From: an uncultured Caulobacteraceae bacterium
GTDB taxonomy: Bacteria > Pseudomonadota > Alphaproteobacteria > Caulobacterales > Caulobacteraceae
Length of the DNA stretch: 64,000 nucleotides
Direction: 5' to 3'
NCBI GenBank assembly: GCA_903923135.1
Contig: CAIXWN010000080.1
Location: forward strand, 1-64,000
The notes beneath the pieces are model-generated. The model did no database searches. It saw nothing but the letters and a program-made list of their open reading frames with translations, and was not told the origin of the DNA. A program made the position numbers and the translations under genes. Numbering within the stretch: position 1 is the stretch's first letter; each line of letters begins with the position of its first letter. Below are positions 35,273 to 43,787 of the stretch, piece after piece.

Positions 35273-35812
35273 TCACTCCGGGGTTGTCGACATCGAGCGC
35301 AGAACGGCCGCGACCTGTTGTTCAACGTCAAGCGCGACATCCACAACGAACGCCCCTTCGGCCGACCCGGGCGCCTCGAGCGTGGCGAACTGGCTGTCGA
35401 GCAGCGCCGGCGGCATGAAGTGACCACGTCGGCCCGCCAGCCGACCGGCGATGAGGCCGCGATCGCCCTGCAGATGCACCAGTCTGACCTGCGGTCTGCC
35501 GCCCGTCAGAACCTGACGATAGGACCGGCGGAGCGCTGAACAGGTGATCACGCCCGGGGCGCGCCGGATGGCCTGACCGTCGATCCAGCCGGCGACCGCA
35601 GCCAGCCACGGCCAGCGATCCTCGTCGGTCAAGGGAACACCCGCCCTCATCAGGGCGACATTGGCCGGGGGATGCAGGGCGTCGCCCTCCTGGAACGGCC
35701 AGGCCAGAGCCTCGGCCAAAGCCCGGCCCACGGTGGACTTGCCTGCCCCCGACACCCCCATGACCAGAAGAATCGGCGGCGCGGCGTCGCCGTCTCGTCG
35801 TGTCGCGGTCAA
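35273..35812 (-). CDS. gntK: Gluconokinase
   Basis: This 179-residue P-loop kinase has an ATP site GVSGAGKST, the gluconokinase-specific GDALHPPANVALMRAGVPLTDEDR stretch (seen in pieces), CSALRRSYR, and a lid region around RGHFMPPALLDSQ. It phosphorylates D-gluconate to 6-phosphogluconate for the Entner-Doudoroff or pentose-phosphate route. The start is a TTG at 35812 with AGGGG upstream; an ATG 17 codons later lies too close to the P-loop. It follows the transaldolase-isomerase fusion gene by 20 bases on the same strand, so both are probably one operon of sugar-phosphate metabolism. Confidence 0.92.
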   Translation of the reverse strand: MTATRRDGDAAPPILLVMGVSGAGKSTVGRALAEALAWPFQEGDALHPPANVALMRAGVPLTDEDRWPWLAAVAGWIDGQAIRRAPGVITCSALRRSYRQVLTGGRPQVRLVHLQGDRGLIAGRLAGRRGHFMPPALLDSQFATLEAPGSAEGAFVVDVALDVEQQVAAVLRSMSTTPE

Positions 35813-35832
35813 GGCCGCCCCTGCGCCGGCGT

Positions 35833-38682
35833 TTAGCCGAGACCGCGCCCGGCGGCGGCGGCGAGGCGCTCGAGGCCGTCGCCGACCCCGCCGGTCAGAT
35901 GGACCCGGAGCAGACGTCGCCGGCGCTCGGCGAGCACCGCGAGGTCGCCCTGGGCCTGGGCGGCCTCGATGACGCCGAAGGTGAGCGCCCGGCCGGGCAC
36001 GGGCACGTCGACCGCGGGGTCGGCCGTGATCTGGAGGAAGACACCGGTGTTGGGGCCGCCCTTGTAGGCCTGGCCCGTGGAATGCAGGAACCGCGGCCCG
36101 AACTGCAGGGTGGTGGCCAGCCGGAGGCGGTCCCGCAGGCGGAGCCTCAGGCGTTGAAGCGCAGTGGTATTGTCGGGATTGCGGTCCAGATAGGCCAGCA
36201 GGCCGAGGTAGTCACCCGGCGCCGCACGGGCGAAATGCGCGGCCAGGTAGGCCTCGAGCGTCGGTCCGGTCGCCAGGGCGGCCAGCTCCGCGGCATTGGC
36301 TGGGTCGGCATAGAGGACGACACCGCCATCGATGAAGATCGGCGTCTCCACCGCCAGGGCGCCGCTCTGTTCATAGGCATCGGTGAGAAGCCGGGTCTTG
36401 ATCTTGCTGGCCTCAACGTCCGGCTGGTCAAACGGATCGATTCCGATAACCGAGCCGGCGACAGCGACAGCCACCTCCCAGCGGAAGAACTCCTGGAACA
36501 GCATCTGGCGACTGGCGAGGGTGATGCGGGCCACCGGCTGACCGGCATCCTGAAGGGCGCGCACCGCCGCGTCCGTCGCCGGATCGGCCTGGTCGTCAAG
36601 GCGGATATGGCAGAACAGCCGGTCCGAGCCATAGGCCCCCGGATACGCCAGGGTTTCGCCATCCACCGGGATGAGGCCATGGCCGAGCTTGCCCGTGGAC
36701 TCGGCGATCAGCTGTTCGAGCCAACCCCCGAGGTCGGCCACGCCGTCCGAGGCGATGAGCGTGATCTTGTCGCGACCGCCGGTCGCCGCCACGCCCATCA
36801 GGGCGCCGAGGACGACACCGGGATTGGCCGCTGGCGGGGCGCTCGGCCCGCAGGCCCGCGCCATGGTCGCGACAGAGGCGAGGATGGCGCCGCAATCCAG
36901 GCCGATGATCGCCGCGGGAACCATGCCAAAGTTGGACAGCACCGAATACCGACCACCGATACCCGGCCGGCCATGGAAGACCCGCCAGAAGCCCTGGGCG
37001 AGCGCCGTCGCCTCCAGCCTGGAGCCTGGGTCGGTGATTGCAATGAACCGCCGGCCCGCCTGGCCGGCGCCGAGCGCCGTCTCGGCCAGGTCGAAGAAGT
37101 GGCGGTGCAGGACATCGGGCTCAAGGGTCGACCCCGACTTGCTGGCGACGATGAACAGGGTGCGGGCCGGATCGATCAGGCCGCCGATACGGGCCACCTG
37201 CGACGGATCGGTGGAATCGACCACCAGCAGCGTCGGATACCCCACCGGCGAAGGGAACGTGGTGGCGAGAACCTCCGGCCCCAGACTGGATCCGCCCATG
37301 CCCAGCAGGACCGCGTGCGCAAAGTCCGCCGCTCGCACATCGGTTCGCAGGGCCTCGAGCGTCACCAGATCGACCGCCTCCCCCAGGCCGGCAGGCAGCC
37401 AGTCCAGCCAGGCCGCCTCGTCGCGCCCGGTCCAGAGGGTGGCGTCACGGCCCCAGAGACGGCGCGTCCAGCCCTCCTGCGCGGCCCGCGACAGCGTCCT
37501 GGCCATGGCCGCGGCCAACCCGGCCGGCTGCGTCTCCAGGCCATTCAGACGTCCGGCCAGGATGGAGCGCCGCTTGTCGGCCACGGCGCCGAGAAGCTGG
37601 TCAAAAGCCTGCGAGAACTTCTCCACTCCGTCGGTCACCAGAAAATCGGTCACGCCGGCCAGATCGAGGCCGAGGCGTTCGGCCTCGGCCAGGACGCTCC
37701 GCGCGCCCTCGACGTCCTCGGTCAGGGTCTCCCGCACGACGCCGTGGTCGCGGAAGGCGCTCAGGGTGGCCGGAGGCATGGTGTTGACCGTGTCGGGCCC
37801 GATCAGGGTCTCCACATAGAGCACGTCCGAATAGGCCGGGTCCTTCGTGCCGGTGGAGGCCCAGAGCAGCCGCTGGGGGGCGGCCCCGGCGTCGGCGAGG
37901 GCCCGCCAGCGCGGCGTGGCGACAAGGGACAGATAGTGCTGATAGGTCATCTTGGCGTTGGCGATGGCGACCTTGCCGCGCACATTTCGCAGCGCGGCCG
38001 CCTCGGCCGGGGACGCCGAGGGCAGGCGGGTGTCGATGGCCTTGTCGATGAGCCCGTCGATGCGGCTGACGAACACACTGGCGACGCCATGCGCCTGCGA
38101 GACATCGCCGCCCCGGGCCCGGAGGTCTTCCAGACCGGCGATATGCGCCTCGGCCACGGCGGCGTAGGCCTCGACGCAGAACAGCAGGGTCACATTGACA
38201 TTGACGCCCTCGCCGATCAGGGCGCGGATCGCCGGAACCCCGGCGGGCGTGCCGGGGACCTTGATCATCAGGTTCGGGCGATCCACGGCCCGCCAGAGGC
38301 GCCGAGCCTCGGCCAGGGTGCCTTCGGTGTCGAGGGCCAGATAGGGGGAGACTTCAAGACTGACGAAGCCGTCCCGCCCGCCCTCGGCGCGCCACAGCGG
38401 GGCGAGCTGGTCGGCGGCGGCCTGGATGTCGGCGATCGCCAGGCTCTCGTAGAGATCGATCACTTCGGCGTCGGCGACGGTGATGAGCGCCCGGAGCGCG
38501 TCGTCATAGGCGTGTCCATCGCCGATCGCCTTCTCGAAGATCGCGGGGTTGGAGGTGACCCCGCGCAACCCGTCCTCCTCGACGAGGCGATGCAGCTCCC
38601 CATCGGCGAGGATGTTGCGATGCAGATAATCCAGCCAGACGGCCTGGCCAGCGCCAGGCAGGCGTCGCAGGGGTGAGGTCAT
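35833..38682 (-). CDS. Bifunctional transaldolase / glucose-6-phosphate isomerase
   Basis: This 949-residue fusion has transaldolase at about residues 1-370 (SNPAIFEKAI; Schiff-base Lys141 in NLMIKVPGT). Phosphoglucose isomerase follows from about 390 to 949, with GMGGSSLGPEV, VVDSTDPSQV and SKSGSTLEP in the sugar-phosphate-binding regions. Fusions of these two enzymes are known in several bacteria, including acetic acid bacteria and cyanobacteria. The protein would link fructose-6-phosphate exchange in the pentose-phosphate pathway with isomerisation to glucose-6-phosphate. It precedes gluconokinase. The large plus-strand ORF antisense to it is a GC artefact. Confidence 0.94.
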   Translation of the reverse strand: MTSPLRRLPGAGQAVWLDYLHRNILADGELHRLVEEDGLRGVTSNPAIFEKAIGDGHAYDDALRALITVADAEVIDLYESLAIADIQAAADQLAPLWRAEGGRDGFVSLEVSPYLALDTEGTLAEARRLWRAVDRPNLMIKVPGTPAGVPAIRALIGEGVNVNVTLLFCVEAYAAVAEAHIAGLEDLRARGGDVSQAHGVASVFVSRIDGLIDKAIDTRLPSASPAEAAALRNVRGKVAIANAKMTYQHYLSLVATPRWRALADAGAAPQRLLWASTGTKDPAYSDVLYVETLIGPDTVNTMPPATLSAFRDHGVVRETLTEDVEGARSVLAEAERLGLDLAGVTDFLVTDGVEKFSQAFDQLLGAVADKRRSILAGRLNGLETQPAGLAAAMARTLSRAAQEGWTRRLWGRDATLWTGRDEAAWLDWLPAGLGEAVDLVTLEALRTDVRAADFAHAVLLGMGGSSLGPEVLATTFPSPVGYPTLLVVDSTDPSQVARIGGLIDPARTLFIVASKSGSTLEPDVLHRHFFDLAETALGAGQAGRRFIAITDPGSRLEATALAQGFWRVFHGRPGIGGRYSVLSNFGMVPAAIIGLDCGAILASVATMARACGPSAPPAANPGVVLGALMGVAATGGRDKITLIASDGVADLGGWLEQLIAESTGKLGHGLIPVDGETLAYPGAYGSDRLFCHIRLDDQADPATDAAVRALQDAGQPVARITLASRQMLFQEFFRWEVAVAVAGSVIGIDPFDQPDVEASKIKTRLLTDAYEQSGALAVETPIFIDGGVVLYADPANAAELAALATGPTLEAYLAAHFARAAPGDYLGLLAYLDRNPDNTTALQRLRLRLRDRLRLATTLQFGPRFLHSTGQAYKGGPNTGVFLQITADPAVDVPVPGRALTFGVIEAAQAQGDLAVLAERRRRLLRVHLTGGVGDGLERLAAAAGRGLG

Positions 38683-39096
38683 CGAACGGCCCTTGGGTTG
38701 ACGGTCGGGAGGCGCATGGCGGCGACGTACACGGCCTTCATGACAAAGCCGAACGATTTCATCCAGGCTCCGTTGGGCGGCGCGCCGTCAAACGGTCGAC
38801 TGACGCCAGATGGGGCGGCGGCGAGGGGGAATGGACCCGCCCATAGCAAGTCCGCCACGATCGCCGCAACCACGCCGCGACGGTGAGGACCGGCCCAGAC
38901 GGAGTATTTTGTCGGCTCGCCGGGAACGACCCGCCGGCCGGGGCATTCTATCGGTGTCTCCCGGCCTGCTGTTTCGCCCCCCCCGACTGAAGGTGGGAGA
39001 CAAGGCCCGGCATGAGCGAAAGTTCTGCCGGGCCGCCCCTTTCTTCCCGTGCATTTGGATTGACAGGGCCGGGGCGAATACCGCTCCTACCGCGCC
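38683..39096. promoter_or_regulatory. Divergent region between the transaldolase fusion and metX
   Basis: This 414-base region holds promoters for both sides. I see no supported gene in it (the small ORFs at 38698 and 38810 are low-complexity). The plus-strand half nearest metX contains a strong RNA-type hairpin (listed separately) and a C-run at about 38977-38984, so the metX mRNA may have a structured leader of about 100 bases or more. Confidence 0.5.
39004..39034 (+). ncRNA. Structured leader hairpin upstream of metX
   Basis: The transcript would form nine pairs (GGCCCGGCA with TGCCGGGCC), a single-base U bulge, then four more pairs (GAGC with GTTC, one G-U wobble) closed by a GAAA tetraloop. 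A GNRA tetraloop on a bulged stem is typical of folded regulatory RNA rather than of a terminator, and there is no U-tract. It lies 62 bases before metX, a gene often controlled by S-adenosylmethionine riboswitches. I cannot match it to a known SAM class, so it is reported as a structure of unknown function. Confidence 0.45.
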
Positions 39097-40266
39097 ATGA
39101 CCCTCGCAGAGACGGCGCAGGCCGATCAGCACAACGGCGGCGTGATGACCTTCGCCGCCGACCAGCCCCTAAAACTGGATTCGGGTGGCCGGATCGACGG
39201 ACTGCAGGTGGCCTATATGACCTATGGCCGACTCAACGCCGACCGGTCCAACGCGATCCTGGTCTGCCACGCGCTTTCGCTCGACCAGTATGTCGCCTCC
39301 AGCCACCCGCTCACCGGCCGTCGCGCCTGGTGGCGAACCCTGGTGGGCCCAGGACTTCCGCTGGACCCCGACAAGCACTTCATCATCTGCTCGAACGTCG
39401 TCGGCGGCTGCATGGGCAGCACAGGTCCGTCATCCATTAACCCGGCCACGGGGGCGCCCTGGGGGCTGGCTTTTCCAGTGATCACCATCGCCGACATGGT
39501 GCGCGCCCAGGCCATGCTGGTCGACGCCCTGGGCGTGAAGACCCTGTTCGCCGTGGTGGGCGGCTCCATGGGCGGGATGCAGGTGCTGCAATGGGCGGCC
39601 GACTACCCCGATCGCATCTTCGCGGCGGTGTGCATCGCCGCGGCGGCCAGACATTCGGCGCAGAACATCGCCTTCCACGAGGTCGGCCGCCAGGCGATCA
39701 TGGCCGACCCTGACTGGCGCGGAGGCGACTACGCAGCCCAGGGCGTGCGGCCCGAGAAGGGGCTGGCCGTGGCCCGGATGGCCGCGCACATCACCTATCT
39801 GTCCGAGCCCGCCCTGCACCGGAAGTTCGGTCGGGAGTTGCAGAGCGACGGGCTGTCGTGGGGCTTCGACGCAGACTTCCAGGTCGAGAGCTACCTGCGC
39901 CACCAGGGCGCCAGCTTCGTCGACCGCTTCGACGCCAATTCCTATCTCTACATCACCCGGGCGATGGACTATTTCGATCTGGCCGCCAGCCGCAACGGCG
40001 TGCTCGCCGACGTGTTCAGGCCGGCCCGCGACGTGCGTTTCTGTGTGTTCTCCTTCACCTCGGACTGGCTCTATCCCACCGTGGAGAGTCGCGCGATCGT
40101 GCGGGCGCTCAACGCCGCCGCGGCGCGCGTCAGCTTCGTCGAGATCGACAGCGACAAGGGACACGACGCCTTTCTGCTTGAGGAACCGGTGCTGCGCGAG
40201 GCGCTGGGCGGCTTCATGAGCTCGGCGGCCCATAGCCGCGGTCTGGACGCCGACGCGTCGCTATGA
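39097..40266 (+). CDS. metX: Homoserine O-acetyltransferase
   Basis: This 389-residue alpha/beta-hydrolase-fold acyltransferase has the nucleophile in GGSMGG (Ser157), with [15 protein letters not shown] and the C-terminal [11 protein letters not shown] holding the catalytic His. These are standard MetX motifs. It acylates homoserine (acetyl- or succinyl-CoA; the split cannot be read safely) in methionine synthesis. The next gene, metW, overlaps by four bases (ATGA), the usual alphaproteobacterial metX-metW arrangement. The leader hairpin upstream suggests control at the RNA level. Confidence 0.95.
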   Translation: MTLAETAQADQHNGGVMTFAADQPLKLDSGGRIDGLQVAYMTYGRLNADRSNAILVCHALSLDQYVASSHPLTGRRAWWRTLVGPGLPLDPDKHFIICSNVVGGCMGSTGPSSINPATGAPWGLAFPVITIADMVRAQAMLVDALGVKTLFAVVGGSMGGMQVLQWAADYPDRIFAAVCIAAAARHSAQNIAFHEVGRQAIMADPDWRGGDYAAQGVRPEKGLAVARMAAHITYLSEPALHRKFGRELQSDGLSWGFDADFQVESYLRHQGASFVDRFDANSYLYITRAMDYFDLAASRNGVLADVFRPARDVRFCVFSFTSDWLYPTVESRAIVRALNAAAARVSFVEIDSDKGHDAFLLEEPVLREALGGFMSSAAHSRGLDADASL

Positions 40267-40880
40267 CCGGCCCGATCATCCGAGAGGACTTCCGGGAAAT
40301 CCTGCGTCTGGTGAAACCCGGTTCGCGTGTGCTCGATGTCGGCTGCGGCGAGGGCGCCCTGCTGGAACTGCTTGTGCAGCGGAACCAGGTGGACGGGAGG
40401 GGCCTGGAAATCAGCCCTGAGGGGGTCTCGGCCTGCCTCGCCAGAGGGCTGGCCGTGGTCCAGGGCGACGCCGACCGCGACCTCGACTACTTCCCGGCGA
40501 AGGCGTTCGACTACGTCATCCTCTCCCAGACCCTGCAGGCGATGCAGAATCCCCGGCACGTGCTGGGAGAGCTGCTGCGCATCGCCGACAAGGCGGTGGT
40601 GTCCCTTCCGAATTTCGGCCACTGGCGCGTCCGGCTTGACCTGCTTCTACATGGCCGCATGCCCATTACCGGGGTGCTGCCCGAGCCCTGGTGGGCGACC
40701 CCCAACATTCACCTCTGCACCGTGCGCGACTTCAGCGAGATCTGCGACGACCTGGGCCTGTCCATCGACGCCAGCGCGGCCCTGGCCGCAGGCAAGCCTG
40801 CCCGCCCGATGAACGCGGCCAACAACGTCGAGAACTGGCGTGCGGAAGCCGCGCTGTTTCTGCTCAGCCGGAAATCCTGA
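40263..40880 (+). CDS. metW: Methionine biosynthesis protein MetW
   Basis: This 205-residue protein is of class I methyltransferase fold, with the nucleotide-binding-like motif [15 protein letters not shown] and the MetW stretch [15 protein letters not shown] and [19 protein letters not shown]. MetW acts with MetX in acylation of homoserine, probably as a partner protein. It overlaps metX by four bases, giving translational coupling. It is followed by the convergent PII gene. Length and motifs fit the family fully. Confidence 0.94.
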   Translation: MTGPIIREDFREILRLVKPGSRVLDVGCGEGALLELLVQRNQVDGRGLEISPEGVSACLARGLAVVQGDADRDLDYFPAKAFDYVILSQTLQAMQNPRHVLGELLRIADKAVVSLPNFGHWRVRLDLLLHGRMPITGVLPEPWWATPNIHLCTVRDFSEICDDLGLSIDASAALAAGKPARPMNAANNVENWRAEAALFLLSRKS

Positions 40881-40899
40881 AGGGCCGAGACGTTGGCGA

Positions 40900-41244
40900 C
40901 TATTCGCTGATGGCGTCGCCGTCGCGCTCGCCCGTCCGGATTCTCAGGGCCGATTCGAGGTCCAGCACGAAGATCTTGCCGTCGCCGATCTTGCCGGTGT
41001 TGGCGGCGGCGCTCACAGCGGCGATGATGCCCTGGGCCAGCTGGTCGGACACGGCGATTTCCAGTCGAACCTTGGGGACCAGCCGGACCTCATATTCCGC
41101 GCCCCGATAGATTTCGGTCTTGCCCTTCTGCCGGCCATAGCCGCGCACCTCGGTGACCGTCAGTCCCGACGCGCCCGCCTTGGCGGCGGCCTCCACGACG
41201 GCGTCGACGCAGCTGGGCTTGATAATGGCGATAATGAACTTCAT
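40900..41244 (-). CDS. PII-family nitrogen regulatory protein
   Basis: This protein of about 114 residues begins MKFIIAIIKPSCVD. It carries the T-loop YGRQKGKTEIYRGAEYEV with the uridylylation target Tyr51, and the C-terminal nucleotide-binding IGDGKIFVLDLESALRIRTGE. It senses 2-oxoglutarate and ATP/ADP. Unlike glnB upstream of glnA or glnK with amtB, it has neither partner here. It instead starts inside the stop of a methyltransferase gene (ATGA). Whether it is GlnB, GlnK or a third copy cannot be told from this window. The ORF-track N-terminal extension is rejected. Confidence 0.92.
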   Translation of the reverse strand: MKFIIAIIKPSCVDAVVEAAAKAGASGLTVTEVRGYGRQKGKTEIYRGAEYEVRLVPKVRLEIAVSDQLAQGIIAAVSAAANTGKIGDGKIFVLDLESALRIRTGERDGDAISE

Positions 41245-42035
41245 GGGCTCGGTCCTCTCAGTGTCCCCCAGGCCGCGCCGCACGGGACGTGTCTCCTGGA
41301 AAAGGCTATCTTCCCGCCGACCGGCGCCGGGGCAAAACCCGGTAGCGCGCGAACGGGCGTGCGGGCCACGCGCCCCTTCGGCCGGACGGCGAAGGTCTGT
41401 TTTATGGCCTCCATCAGGATGACGCCAGCGAAGCTTGGCCAAAGCAGCGCCCCGGCCTGCTCGAAACCGTCGGCCCAGCGCGACGCCCAGTTGAGCGGCG
41501 GCGCATAGAGCGCCCGCGTCCAGGACACGGGCGAAAGTTCGGCCTCACGGACCAGGCGCTCGAGTTGACGTCGGCTGAAGGGACGGCCGTGACCGAAGGG
41601 ACTGTTCTCGGCGTCGGCCCACAGACCGTGGCGCGCCGTGACGGCGAGGATCAGCCGACCGGAAGGGGCCATCACGCGGCAGATCTCCTCCAGCAGCACA
41701 AGGGGATTGTCGCTCTCCTCCAGGGCGTGCACCGCCAGGACGCGATCGAACAGGGCGTTGGGCAGGGGCAGCGCCGATTCGTCGCCCAGGCAGGCGCGGT
41801 TCTTCTCGCCCGCGGGCCAGGACTCCACGCCCTGGGCCGCCGGCATGATCGCCACGGCGCGTCGGGCGTCGGGGCCCAGTCCGTCGAGAAACGGGGTGGC
41901 GTAGCCAAGACCCAGGACGTCCAGCCCTCGCACATCACCCCAGGCCTCGGACACCTTGCGAGACACCATCTGCCGCGCCACGCGGCCGAGCGGCGTGGCG
42001 TAGAATTCGCGAAGCTCAAGCACTCCCTGACGCAT
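41241..42035 (-). CDS. Class I SAM-dependent methyltransferase
   Basis: This 264-residue protein begins MRQGVLELREFYATPLGRVARQM. It has a Rossmann-type methyltransferase region with VLGLGYATPFLD (motif I variant), a middle DRVLAVHALEESDNP and PSGRLILAVTARHG. The family, of unknown substrate, is common in alphaproteobacteria next to gloB. The ATG at 42035 has GGGAGC upstream. The last residues (RHVPCGAAWGTLRGPSP) are unusual and may be a recent readthrough tail. The stop overlaps the PII start by four bases. Confidence 0.8.
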   Translation of the reverse strand: MRQGVLELREFYATPLGRVARQMVSRKVSEAWGDVRGLDVLGLGYATPFLDGLGPDARRAVAIMPAAQGVESWPAGEKNRACLGDESALPLPNALFDRVLAVHALEESDNPLVLLEEICRVMAPSGRLILAVTARHGLWADAENSPFGHGRPFSRRQLERLVREAELSPVSWTRALYAPPLNWASRWADGFEQAGALLWPSFAGVILMEAIKQTFAVRPKGRVARTPVRALPGFAPAPVGGKIAFSRRHVPCGAAWGTLRGPSP

Positions 42036-42194
42036 AGATGCTCCCGAGCCCCAACAGCCCAATGTAGGCTTTGTCGACCGATCTGTCGCGGGGGCCCGAG
42101 CCGGGATCCCCGCGCATGGCGGCGGCTAGGAACCCACCGGGCGGCGGGTGTAGGGTCGCCGGATAACCTGAGCCTCCTGCCCCGAACGGTGCCC

Positions 42195-42947
42195 ATGCCC
42201 CTGACCATCCGCCAGTTTCCGTGCCTGTCCGACAATTACGGCTTCCTCGTCCGCGACGACGCCAGCGGCCGGACCGCCTGCATCGACACGCCGGACGCGG
42301 CGGCCATCCTGGCAGCCCTGGAGGCGGCCGGCTGGGGTCTGGATCTGATCCTCAACACCCACTGGCATCCGGACCACGCCGGTGGAAACGCGCAGATCCA
42401 GGCGGCCACCGGGGCGGTGATCGTAGGTCCGGCAGAGGTTGCGCGTCTGGCGCCCCTCGACCGGACGGTGGCCGACGGCGATGCGGTCGACCTGGGCGAG
42501 AGCCGGTTCGATGTGATCGGCTGCGGCGGCCACACCCTGGGCCACATCGCCTATTTCGATCCGGCCGACCGGGTCGCCTTTGTCGGGGACACCCTGTTCA
42601 CCCTCGGATGCGGAAGGGTCTTTGAGGGCACGGCCGAACAGATGTGGACCAGCCTGCAACGTCTGGCGGCCCTGCCGGACGCGACGCGGGTCTACTGCGC
42701 CCATGAATACACCGCCTCGAACGCCCGCTTCGCGCTGTCGGTGGACGACGATCCGGTGCTCAAGGCGCGGGCCGACGCCATCTTCGCCGCCCGGCAGAGG
42801 GGCGAGGCCACCGTGCCGACCACCATCGGCGAGGAGAAGGCGACCAATCCGTTCCTGCGGGCGCCCCGTCTGGCCGCCGGCGGCCAAGGCGCGGACCACG
42901 AAGCCTTCGCGCGGATCCGAGCCGCGAAGGATCAATTCAAGGGCTAG
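42195..42947 (+). CDS. gloB: Hydroxyacylglutathione hydrolase (glyoxalase II)
   Basis: This protein of about 250 residues is a metallo-beta-lactamase-fold hydrolase. The metal motif is THWHPDHAGG (His56, His58, Asp60, His61), with further ligands in GCGGHTLGHI, FVGDTLFTLGCGRVFEG and YCAHEYT. The C-terminal part has the glutathione-site pattern ATNPFLR. It hydrolyses S-D-lactoylglutathione to lactate and glutathione, completing methylglyoxal detoxification. It is divergent from the methyltransferase and overlaps the end of the opposite-strand secreted protein gene by 11 bases. Confidence 0.94.
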   Translation: MPLTIRQFPCLSDNYGFLVRDDASGRTACIDTPDAAAILAALEAAGWGLDLILNTHWHPDHAGGNAQIQAATGAVIVGPAEVARLAPLDRTVADGDAVDLGESRFDVIGCGGHTLGHIAYFDPADRVAFVGDTLFTLGCGRVFEGTAEQMWTSLQRLAALPDATRVYCAHEYTASNARFALSVDDDPVLKARADAIFAARQRGEATVPTTIGEEKATNPFLRAPRLAAGGQGADHEAFARIRAAKDQFKG

Positions 42948-43722
42948 GCGAAGCGGAGGGCCCGGCGCCGAGGGCCTGCAGAATGCGCGCCGAGGACGGT
43001 CGTCCCGTCAGGCCGGCCTGCGGAGCGACGGCGATGCTGATCACGCCGCTGTGGAAACTGGCTGCGGCGGCGCGGCCGCGGACCAGTTCGACCTGCGAGA
43101 GTCTGGCGAGGATGGCCGGGCCGCCGGGACTGACGGCGAGGTCGCCGATGGCTTCGCTGGTTACGACGGCGGCGTCGGCGATCGCGGCGACGGCGGCAGG
43201 CTCGACGTCGGCAGCCCGGAAGCTGACAGGACGACGGGCCGCCTGGCTTGCCTCGCTCCCGGCCACGACGAGCGCGTCCGGAAGGGCCCCAGGTGGCGGA
43301 TAGGATGCGAGCGCGGTTGAGGCCGGCCCGACGAAGCGGGCCGCCGCGCCCAGGGGCCGCTGGCGCGTGAATACGGTCACGCCCCCGAGCCTGGTCAACC
43401 TGAGCAGGGGTTGGCCGACATCGTTCTGGAAGAACACGTCGCCTCTTGGGCCGCGGACGGTCGAGAGGAGCCATACCTCTCTTCGGCCGTCGAATTTCAG
43501 CAACGCGGCCGAGCCGCGCCGGTCGAGTATGAAGCCTCCCCCGGTGTCAACGAGATAGCGCCCGCCGCCGGCCGCCGGGAGATCGTTCGGGCGGACGACC
43601 GCGAGGCGTGCGATCCCTCCTGGCGGGGCGCAGGCGGCCGCGACGGGCGCGCCCGTCACAACCAGGGCCAGCAATCCTTGCGCCACCCAACCGCGACTAC
43701 GCAATCGCCTCGCCGTCGCCAT
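42937..43722 (-). CDS. Secreted protein of unknown function (resembles DUF4908)
   Basis: This 261-residue protein has an N-terminal signal (QGLLALVVTGAPVAAACA). The mature region contains YLVDTGGGFILDRRGSAALLKFDGRREVWLL and later VFFQNDVGQPLLRLTRLGGVTVFT, a pattern I associate, without certainty, with the Caulobacteraceae DUF4908 family. There are no catalytic motifs. Its 3' end overlaps gloB on the other strand by 11 bases. It lies 65 bases downstream of phaB on the same strand and could be in the same transcript, though no functional link is known. Confidence 0.65.
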   Translation of the reverse strand: MATARRLRSRGWVAQGLLALVVTGAPVAAACAPPGGIARLAVVRPNDLPAAGGGRYLVDTGGGFILDRRGSAALLKFDGRREVWLLSTVRGPRGDVFFQNDVGQPLLRLTRLGGVTVFTRQRPLGAAARFVGPASTALASYPPPGALPDALVVAGSEASQAARRPVSFRAADVEPAAVAAIADAAVVTSEAIGDLAVSPGGPAILARLSQVELVRGRAAAASFHSGVISIAVAPQAGLTGRPSSARILQALGAGPSASPSP

Positions 43723-43787
43723 GACCTCAGGCTCCTCGCTGCAGGGTCGTTCGCCGGCAGGACGCGGCGGGCCATGCGTCCGGGGCG

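Noticed and set aside
35800-38676. 958-residue plus-strand ORF antisense to the transaldolase-isomerase gene
   Set aside because: Low-complexity Gly/Arg/Asp composition and no recognisable motif; it is an artefact of high GC content.
38698-38886. 62-residue ORF upstream of metX
   Set aside because: No ribosome-binding site, no motif, and low-complexity composition in a promoter region.
38683-39096. SAM-II-type riboswitch before metX
   Set aside because: I looked for the SAM-II pseudoknot sequence pattern and could not match it. Only the bulged GNRA hairpin is reported, without assigning a class.
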